Shown: positions 55,921 to 64,000 of the stretch, one piece after another
How positions within the stretch are numbered: the first letter of the stretch is position 1
Layout: every line of letters starts with the position of its first letter
Assembly: GCF_032854445.1 (NCBI RefSeq)
Contig: NC_088305.1
Location: 251,001 to 315,000, forward strand
Source: Liolophura sinensis
Lineage: Eukaryota; Mollusca; Polyplacophora; Chitonida; Chitonidae
Direction of reading: 5' to 3'
Length of the DNA stretch: 64,000 nucleotides
Notes under the pieces: model-generated
What the model was told of the DNA's origin: nothing
Databases searched by the model: none
What the model saw: the letters and a program-made list of their open reading frames with translations, nothing else
Program-made: the position numbers and the translations under genes

Positions 55921-57522
55921 TCACGACCAGAATATTGGCATGTATTTCCGCACCTTTCTCTGAAGCCGGAGAATCTGATCACTAACGTCACTAGTGCTGA
56001 GGCGATCACGTGACATCATGGCGGCCGCCAGTCCAGCCGACAGTCCTGTACCCCATTCCATAGGGTGTAGACGCGTCGCCGCATTGGCCATGAACGTCTG
56101 GGCCATCGTTTTACCAGCAACCAATAAATTATCAAAGTCCTTATTGGTGAGAGCTCGAAAAGGGATGGTGTACGCTGTTATATATGGATGGTTAACATAG
56201 TCCGGATAAACACAGTTGAAATTTCCGTGAATATCAGCATAAAAGTAATCTCCCAGAGCGATAGAATCAGAAAAATTGAACCCGAATCGGCTTTTGTAAT
56301 AGAACGTCAAATCAGACTTAGTCAACATAAAATTCCCATTCCCCACGCTTCGGCGCGTGTCTCGAAGGTAAGGGATCTTGGATAGCCCATTTTCTGTTCC
56401 TGCCTCCATTGCCTCCAGAGCGAGACGATCTTTGACGTTAATCGGGGCGTTCTGTCGGTAATACCAGTACCACCCGTACGCCTGGAGTTCAGCTCCAGAG
56501 ATGGCGTCCAGGTTCAGGCCCCCTCGCCAGTCCGCTTTCTGCTTCAGAGTATCGTCTACAGACAAAAGCATGTAGCCCTTTCTGTAGTCGTTTCCCGTAC
56601 CCCAGTTTTGATTTGAGACCTCTCCCGGCCTGGCTTGGTGCACTGGGCCCGGTGTCGCTAGAACTCGCCTGTAAGACCATATACTGTCCCAGTCCTCACC
56701 CAAAAAATAATAAGGTGACGTAAAGTTTGGCCAACCGCCTCCCGGGACGCTGTAATTGAAAAGCTTCATGAAAAACGGAAATGTAAACGCTTGTCCGCAC
56801 GTATCTGACGTATAACTTGACGTTTCGTATGGCGACTCGACCCCCTGGTGGAAAGAAGCGTTGGAGAGTACGAGAACATCTCCAAGCTCCGTAGCGTCTA
56901 TCACTACTAGATTTGCAGCCGAAATCGGAACAAGGTGGACGATTCTTTTTGTAAACAGCTCCGAATCACGAGTGGAGTACCAATCCTCGATGACTTCCGA
57001 GTAACGTCGTCTCCAAGGCGACGTCCCAGGGCGGGGCAGTCGTTGAACGCCAGTTACTTTCAAAACGGTTCGCTGCTGAACAGTGATATTTTTTACGACA
57101 GTGTTATAAAGTACGGTTAAATTCTCCAGAGAGGCAATGGTGTCTTTGATCCAGTTGTTAATCAGATTTTTCGGTAGATAACATTTGGTGCTCACCCAAC
57201 AGTTTCCTGGATTTCCCGCTCCCAGAGACGCCAACATGTCTGCAAAGTCAGCTGCCTGATATTTAGAAGCCTCGTTCCTGTCACCAAAATCTATGGCAGG
57301 AACCCCAGCTGACGTCAGTTGACCACCCAGCCAATCCGTGGGCTCCGTGAGGCAAATATGCAAATCAGGAGAGTCTCGAGCCGTAGAAATGGCTGCAGAG
57401 AGAGCGGCAGTACTTCCACCCGCTATAATCACGTCGCACTCGATTGAGGATGAAGTTGAGGAAGCAGGATTTGCAAAATTGGAACAAACACCCACAATCA
57501 CCGCTGCTAAATACCAGGCCAT
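55921..57522 (-). CDS. Secreted FAD-dependent oxidoreductase, intronless, 533 residues
   Basis: The first ATG of the frame (57522) gives 533 residues; the frame upstream has only a TTG. Residues 1-22 (MAWYLAAVIVGVCSNFANPA) look like a signal peptide, so the protein is probably secreted or lysosomal. Residues 30-41 are the dinucleotide-binding turn CDVIIAGGSTAALSAA, with Glu60 as the likely ribose-binding acid. DWLGGQLTSAG follows at 63-73. The C-terminal flavin-contact region reads LLVAGKTMAQTFMANAATRL then HPMEWGTGLSAGLAAAMM. This is the layout of the FAD_oxidored family (Pfam PF12831), which is common in bacteria; its substrate is unknown. Both ends are intact, no intron interrupts it, and there is no poly(A) scar of a recent retrocopy. 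Fold assignment is firm; substrate cannot be given. Confidence 0.9.
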   Translation of the reverse strand: MAWYLAAVIVGVCSNFANPASSTSSSIECDVIIAGGSTAALSAAISTARDSPDLHICLTEPTDWLGGQLTSAGVPAIDFGDRNEASKYQAADFADMLASLGAGNPGNCWVSTKCYLPKNLINNWIKDTIASLENLTVLYNTVVKNITVQQRTVLKVTGVQRLPRPGTSPWRRRYSEVIEDWYSTRDSELFTKRIVHLVPISAANLVVIDATELGDVLVLSNASFHQGVESPYETSSYTSDTCGQAFTFPFFMKLFNYSVPGGGWPNFTSPYYFLGEDWDSIWSYRRVLATPGPVHQARPGEVSNQNWGTGNDYRKGYMLLSVDDTLKQKADWRGGLNLDAISGAELQAYGWYWYYRQNAPINVKDRLALEAMEAGTENGLSKIPYLRDTRRSVGNGNFMLTKSDLTFYYKSRFGFNFSDSIALGDYFYADIHGNFNCVYPDYVNHPYITAYTIPFRALTNKDFDNLLVAGKTMAQTFMANAATRLHPMEWGTGLSAGLAAAMMSRDRLSTSDVSDQILRLQRKVRKYMPIFWS

Positions 57523-57844
57523 GTTCAAAATATTTGTTCTTCCTGTCAAACCAAAGTTACTTGACCTTCATTAAAACACATACCTAATAGTTGTTGTTTG
57601 CATGGGTGCAAAATTAAACAGAATACGTCTGCCGAGAGGCCATCGAAGTATGATCACAACGCCTTTATGATAGGCTGGTTGTTGACTCATTCACCCTAAA
57701 GAAGCCTCCCTACAATTCCTGTAGCTTAAATAGGCAGAGCACACCTTTCAATTTCCCATATGTTATCATTAGCAGGACTGCATTCAGCCGGCGCTGATAA
57801 GGACTAAAGGATTTAGGTTAGTAGCATTGACTTCTTGACGTTAG
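57523..57844 (-). promoter_or_regulatory. 5' flank of the FAD oxidoreductase gene with TATA-like site
   Basis: The minus strand carries gcctatttaagc at 57724-57735, a TATA-like element ~205 bp before the ATG. The E-box array begins just upstream of this stretch. Promoter assignment is inference. Confidence 0.3.
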
Positions 57845-60800
57845 AATACGGTACCTGACAAAAGCTGCTCATTTCGGGAAGTTCTGTTGATCTGTTGTCA
57901 CGTGTTTCAGTGGTAGGAGGATTTCCTACTGGACAAAAGCTGCTCATTTCGGAAAGTTCTATTGATCTTAGTCACGTGTTTCATAGAATTGGTAGGATGG
58001 TTTCCTACTGGACAAAAGCTGCTCATTTCGGCAAGTTCTGTTGATCTTTGTCACGTGTTTCAAAGGTATGAGGGTTTCCTACAGGACAAAAGCTGCTCAT
58101 CTCGGAAAGTTCTATTAATCTTTGTGACGTGTTTCAGAGGTGGGATGATTTCCTACTGGAGAAAGGTGCTCCTCTGGGGAAATTCTAGTGTTCTTAGTCA
58201 CGTGTTTCATAGGATAGGTTTAGGTAGGATGGTTTCCTACTGGAGAAACGCTGCGCATCTCTGGAAGTTCTATTGATCTTAGTCACGTGTTTCAGTGGTA
58301 TGAAGGTTTCCTACTGGAGAAAAGCTGCTCATTTCGGAAAGTTCTATTGATCTTAGTCACGTGGCTCAGAGGTAGGATGGCTACCTACTGGAGAAAGCTG
58401 CTCATCTGGGGAAGATCTATTGATCTTAGTCAATTTTTCCCACTGGACAAAAGCTGCTCATTTCGAGAAGCTCTATTGATCTTAGTCACGTGTTTCAGAG
58501 GTAGGATTGTTTCCTACTGGACAAAAGCTGCTCATCTCGGGAAGTTCTATTGATCTTAGTCAAGTGTTTCACAGGATAGGTAGGATGGTTTCCTACTGGA
58601 CAAAATCTGCTCATTTCGGAAAGTTCTATTGATCTCAGTCACGTGTTTCAGATGTAGGATGGTCTCCTACTGGACAAAAACTGCTCATTTCGGAAAGTTC
58701 TATTGATCTTAGTCACGTGTTTCAGTGGTAGGATGGTTTCCAACTGAACAAAAACTGCGCACTTCGAAAAGGCCTGTTTATCTCAGTCACGTGTTTCAGT
58801 GGTAGGATGGTTTTCTACTGGACAAAAGCTGCTCATTTCCGGAAGTTCTATTGATGTTAGTCACGTGTTTTAGTGGTATGAGGGTTTTCTACTTTACAAA
58901 AGCTGCTCATTTCGGGAAGTTCTATTGATGTTAGTCACGTGTTTTAGTGGTATGAGGGTTTCCTACTGGAGAAAAGCTGCTCATTTCGGCAAGTTCTGTT
59001 GATCTTAGTCACGTGTTTCAGAGGTAGGATGGTTTTCTATTGCACAAAAATTGCTCATTTCGGAAAGTTCTACTGATCTTTATCACGTGTTTTAGAGGTA
59101 GGATGGTTTATTACTAGACAAAAACTGCTCATTTCGGAAAGGTCTATTGATCTTTGTCACGTGTTTCAGAGGTAGGATGGTTTCCTACTGGACAAAAACT
59201 GCTCATTTCGGAAAGTTCTATTGATCTTAGTCACGTGTTTCAGAGGTAGAATGGTTTCCAACTGGACAAAAGCTGTTCATCTCGGGAAGTTCTATTGATC
59301 TTAGTCACGTGTTTCAGTGGTATGAGGGTTTTCTACTGGACAAAAGCTGCTCATTTCGGGAAGTTCTATTGATCTTAGTCAAATGTTTAAGTGGTATGAG
59401 GGTTTCCTACTGGAGAAAAGCTACTCATTTCGAAAAGTCCTATTGATCTTAGTCATGTGTTTCATAGGATAGGTAGGATGGTTTCTTACTGGACAAAAGC
59501 TGCTCATTTCGGGAAGTTCTGAGGATCTCAGTCAAGTGTTTTAGAGGTAGAATGGTTTCCTATTGGACAAAAGCTACTCATTTCAGAAAGTTCTATTGAT
59601 CTTTGTCACGTGTTTCAGAGGTAGGATGCTTTTCTACTGGACAAAAACTGCTCATTTCGAAAAGTTCTATTGATCTTAGTCACGTGTTTCAGTGGTAGGA
59701 TGGCTTCCTACTGGACAAAAACTGCTCATTTAGGAAAATTCTACTGATCTTTGTCACGTGTTTCAGAGGTAGGATGGTTTCCTAATGCACAAAAATTCCT
59801 CATTTCGTAAAGTTGTATTGATCTTTGTCACGTATTTTCAGAGGCAGGATGGTTTCCTACTGGACAAAAATTGCTCATTTCGGGAAGTTCTACTGATCTT
59901 TATCACGTGTTTTAGAGGTAGGATGGTTTCTTACTGGACAAAAACTGCTCATTTCGGAAAGGTCTATTGATCTTTGTCACGTGTTTCAGAGGTAGGATGG
60001 TTTCTTACTGGACAAAAGCTGCTCATTTCGGGAAGTTCTGAGGATCTCAGTCGTGTTTTTTAGAGGCAGAATGGTTTCCTATTGGACAAAAGCTACTCAT
60101 TTCGGAAAGTTCTATTGATCTTTGTCACGTGTTTCAGAGGTAGGATGCTTTTCTACTGGACAAAAACTGCTCATTTCGAAAAGTTCTATTGATCTTAGTC
60201 ACGTGTTTCAGTGGTAGGATGGCTTCCTACTGGACAAAAACTGCTCATTTAGGAAAATTCTACTGATCTTTGTCCTGTGTTTCAGGGGTAGGATGGTTTC
60301 CTAATGCACAAAAATTCCTCATTTCGTAAAGTTGTATTGATCTTTGTCACGTATTTTCAGAGGCAGGATGGTTTCCTACTGGACGAAAGCTGCTCATTTC
60401 GGAAAATTCTACTAATCTTTGTCACGTGTTTTAGAGGTATGAGGATTTTCTACTGGACAAAAACTGCTCATCTCGGGAAGTTCTATTGATGTTAGTCACG
60501 TGTTTTAGTGGTATGAGGGTTTCCTACTGGACAAAAGCTGCTCATTTCGGGAAGTCCTGTTCATCTTAGTCACTTGTTTCAGTGGTATGAGGGTTTCCTA
60601 CTGGACAAAAGCTGCTCATCTCGGGAGTTCTATTGATCTTAGTCACGTGTTTTAGTGGTATGAGGGTTTCCTACTGGACAAAAGCTGCTCATCTCGGGAG
60701 TTCTATTGATCTTAGTGTTCCATAAGATAGGTAGGATGGTTTCCTACTACACAAAAGCTCCTCATTTCGGAAAGTTCTGCTGATCTTTGTCACGTGTTTC

Positions 60801-61145
60801 AGAGGCAGGATGGTTTTCTATTGCACAAAAATTGCTCATTTCGGAAAGTTGTATTGATCTTTGTCACGTGTTTCAGAGGTAGGATGGTTTCCTACTGGAC
60901 AAAAACTGCTCATTTCGGAAAGTTCTGCTGATCTTTGTCACGTGTTTCAGAGGTAGGATGGTTTTCTATTGCACAAAAATTGGTCATTCCGGAAAGTTCT
61001 ATTGATCTTTGTCAGGTGTTTCAGAGGTAGGATTGTTTCCAACTGGACAAAAGCTGCTCATTTCGAGAAATTCTGTTGATCTTAGTCACATGTTTCAGAG
61101 GTAGGATGGTTTCCTACTGCACAAAAATTGCTCATTTCGTAAAGT
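57845..61145 (+). repeat. ~75-bp minisatellite, ~44 copies, with ~30 CACGTG E-boxes
   Basis: The unit contains 'ggtttcctactggacaaaag', ctgctcatttcgg, 'gttctattgatcttagtcac' and gtgtttcag. Typical period is 74-79 bp; some units carry ataggatagg insertions. A run around 59580-59830 recurs near 60080-60350 almost unchanged (offset 519 bp). About 30 units keep CACGTG, mostly as GTCACGTG. Confidence 0.96.
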
Positions 61146-61688
61146 TCGTCCTTTTCGTCCCTGGAATATGAAATGAACTCACTGGTCGATACAGGATAAA
61201 TGATTCAAACATTTATTTATTGCTTGTATTTATTTACTTAATTTCGGGACGGTGTTAACCCCCAATCAAATCAAATACATATTTTGAGAACTTTATTAGG
61301 ATGAAAACAACTGGAACTATTAAGAGTGGCCTCACAATGAAACTAGATTGTGCAGTGTCTATATTTTTGACTATCTAAACAGTTTTTTGTACAGTTTTAG
61401 TTAAAAATAAAGATCCGAAAACATTCAGAAAATAACTATACCTGTATTATAAAAAATTCACACATAACATGCATAGTCGAGTCTCCGTCTGTAAAATAGA
61501 CAACAAATAGTCATTACGAGCCATGATCATTCTTCATCAATACCAAGGCCAGATACATGTATATTTACAGACTAGGACAACCCGTACTGACGATTTACCA
61601 TCATGATGTTTTACCCCAAGACTGAAGCTAACTTCCAAAAACCTACTGAAAGTCCTGGAGCTGGTTTCACGAAGTACACTTGGCTAAG
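61146..61688. other. Interval between array and SINE
   Basis: AT-rich sequence with a possible SINE-tail remnant near 61220-61270 (cccccaatcaaatcaaat). No gene recognised. Confidence 0.35.
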
Positions 61689-61689
61689 T

Positions 61690-61895
61690 TTATATACTAG
61701 TATTTACTCAAGAATATTTCACTTATACGATGGTGGGCAGCATTATGATAGGAGGAAACCAGGCACAGCCAAGGGGAAACCCACGACCATCCGCATGTTG
61801 TTGACAGACCTTTCCACATACAGATGGAGAGGAAGCCAACACGAGCTGAACTCCCTGCGACCGTATTGGTGAGAGGCTCCTGGGTCGCCTATTTT
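61690..61895 (-). mobile_element. SINE, reverse, most of body and 3' domain
   Basis: Plus-strand reading: 'ctcaagaatatttcacttat', gcattatgataggaggaaac, cccacgaccatccgcatg, 'ctgcgaccgtattggtgaga' and ggctcctgggtcg. The A-box end is missing. Confidence 0.8.
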
Positions 61896-61994
61896 CGAAT
61901 GCAAATTTTCACCTCAAGAATTAAGCACATATGATAAATTTTCTGCTTCTCTGATCAGACACTGTTCATACTCTGAGCACAGTGATAGCCGGAT

Positions 61995-63395
61995 ATTGTT
62001 ACTGTTACAACCATCATCACACTACTACCTCACCAATATGTCACTACTACCTCACCAATATGTCACTACTACCTCACCAATATGTCACTACTACCTCACC
62101 AATATCACACTACTACCTCACCAATATCTCACTACTACCTCACCACTACTTCACTACTACCTCACCAATATCTCACTACTATCTCACCACTACTTCACTA
62201 CTACCTCACCAATATCTCACTACTTCCTCACCAATATCTCACTACTACCTCACCACTACTTCACTACTACCTCACCAATATCTCACTACTGCCTCAACAA
62301 TATCACACTACTACCTCACCAATATCTCACTACTACCTCACCACTACTTCACTACTACCTCACCAATATCTCACTACTACCTCACCACTACTTCACTACT
62401 ACCTCACCAATATCTCACTACTACTTCACCACTACTTCACTACTACCTCACCAATATCTCACTACTACCTCACCACTACTTCACTACTACCTCACCACTA
62501 CTTCACTACTACCTCACCAATATCTCACTACTACCTCACCACTACTTCACTACTACCTCACCAATATCTCACTACTACCTCACCAATATCTCATTACTAC
62601 CTCACCACTACTTCACTACTACCTCACCTATATCTCACTACTACCTCACCACTACTTCACAACTACCTCACCAATATCTCACTACTACCTCACCAATATC
62701 TCACTACTACCTCACCAATATCTCACTACTACCTCACCAATATCTCACCACTACCTCACCACTACTTCACTACTACCTCACCAATATCTCACTACTACCT
62801 CACCTATATCTCACTACTACCTCACCACTACTTCACAACTATCTCACCAATATCTCACTACTACCTCACCAATATCTCACTACTACCTCACCAATATCTC
62901 ACTACTACTTCACCAATATCTCACTACTACCTCACCAATATCTCACTACTACTTCACCAATATCTCACTACTACCTCACCAATATCTCACTACTACTTCA
63001 CCAATATCTCACTACTACCTCACCAATATCTCACTACTACTTCACCAATATCTCACTACTACCTCACCAATATCTCACTACTACCTCACCAATATCTCAC
63101 TACTACCTCACCACTACTTCACTACTACCTCACCACTACTTCACTACTACCTCACCAATATCTCACTACTACCTCACCAATATCTCACTACTACCTCACC
63201 ACTACTTCACTACTACCTCACCAATATCTCACTACTACCTCACCTATATCTCACTACTACCTCACCACTACTTCACAACTACCTCACCAATATCTCACTA
63301 CTACCTCACCAATATCTCACTACTACCTCACCAATATCTCACTACTACTTCACCAATATCTCACTACTACCTCACCAATATCTCACTACTAACAC
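61995..63395 (+). repeat. 21-bp tandem array of two unit types, ~66 copies
   Basis: Units are either ctcaccaatatctcactact-type (A) or ctcaccactacttcactact-type (B), mixed in irregular order, plus a few third variants (ctatatctc, acttcacaac). 21 bp is seven codons, so all three plus frames stay open for 430-480 codons. Confidence 0.97.
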
Positions 63396-64000
63396 ACTAA
63401 TAAAGAACCAGACGGGATCAACCATCTGCTCACTCCACCCACAATGAAGTATATCCACTCAGAAACTTCCCTGAATGTGTCATGTACAACATTGATCTCT
63501 GCTTGATGTAAGTTAAGTATAACGGTAAGACTCTCTTCAGCTTGAGCAACCATAAACTCGTTCAAACATTATCTCCTAAAATGTAGCCATTCGGTTTACA
63601 TCTTTGCATACTCTAGTCTTAGCTTGAGTGAATCTTTCTAAAACTGAAACACCAGCAATACTGGGAGCATAGACGTACATGAACTTGTGGCTGTCTTCAA
63701 AAACAACACTGTACTCCCAAGCTCAGTGTTCAAAAGTGTATTTATTTTTTTATGTGTTGGGTATCTTTGGCCGAACTCAAGAATATTTCACTTGTACAAC
63801 AGCGACCAGCATTATGGTGGGAGGAAACTTGGTCAAAAATGTATCAGCAGTTGGTATTATAAATCCTTCATTTATTAGGATTTAATTCTGGGTTAAAGTT
63901 TATGTAGACTTCTGAGCAACTGTCCTCTCAGCTTTAACAAAGACAGTATTCCTAGACTTCTGAACTGATCCTTAGCTTGTTTCTGTCAGCTAACAGTTGT
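63396..64000. other. Window end with SINE fragment
   Basis: Mostly unique AT-rich sequence; the only feature seen is the SINE piece at 63768-63835. Confidence 0.4.
63768..63835 (-). mobile_element. SINE 3' fragment, reverse
   Basis: 'aactcaagaatatttcactt', gtacaacagcgaccagc and 'attatggtgggaggaaac' match the reverse complement of the SINE 3' domain. Confidence 0.7.

Noticed and set aside
61982-63447. Three plus-strand ORFs of 436-483 codons
   Set aside because: All three frames of the 21-bp array are open at once, which real genes do not show.

Overview
The window is nuclear DNA from an animal, most likely a marine mollusc or another lophotrochozoan. Three things point that way: a canonical spliced dynactin gene with GT-AG introns, many copies of a tRNA-like SINE whose conserved 3' part (cctcccaccataatgctgg, then a tail of AAATA-type repeats) resembles the Meta-type SINEs known from molluscs, and an exceptional load of minisatellites. 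No species can be named from the sequence alone.

Positions 1-26.7 kb (+ strand) hold the last eleven coding exons of DCTN2 (dynactin subunit 2, dynamitin), from exon 743-839 to the stop at 26670-26672. Together they give about 366 residues. Only the first ~35 residues of the usual ~400 lie upstream of the window. All exon phases agree except for one 4-nt insertion (9330-9333) that breaks the frame. About 18 kb of this 26-kb stretch is tandem repeat, and most introns carry their own unrelated minisatellite. The largest are a 39-bp array (2.0-8.3 kb), a 91-bp array that duplicates an exon end with its splice donor (11.5-13.6 kb), and a 65-bp array (17.1-21.7 kb).

Positions 26.7-32 kb are the DCTN2 3' flank with 70-bp, 47-bp and 93-bp tandem arrays and a long (TA)n tract. 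Positions 32.1-40.9 kb (- strand) hold a coiled-coil protein gene that I do not recognise. It has a long exon (32076-33932) and, as I infer it, a short first exon (40753-40815) next to a TATA box. The 6.8-kb intron between them contains SINEs and a GTACAC-rich array.

Positions 41-55 kb are gene-poor: SINE fragments, a 20-bp array (46.1-47.8 kb), a foldback/MITE-like inverted repeat (48.9-49.1 kb) and a dead Tc1/mariner transposase (49.5-50.4 kb). Positions 55.9-57.5 kb (- strand) hold a complete intronless gene for a secreted FAD-dependent oxidoreductase. Directly upstream of it is a 3.3-kb array of ~75-bp units with about 30 CACGTG E-boxes. The window ends with a 1.4-kb array of 21-bp units and more SINE pieces.

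The three protein genes share no evident pathway: a cytoskeletal motor adaptor, an orphan coiled-coil protein and a secreted flavoenzyme. What unites the region is the repeats: many unrelated minisatellites, several with multi-unit internal duplications and three carrying dense transcription-factor-like or splice-like motifs.
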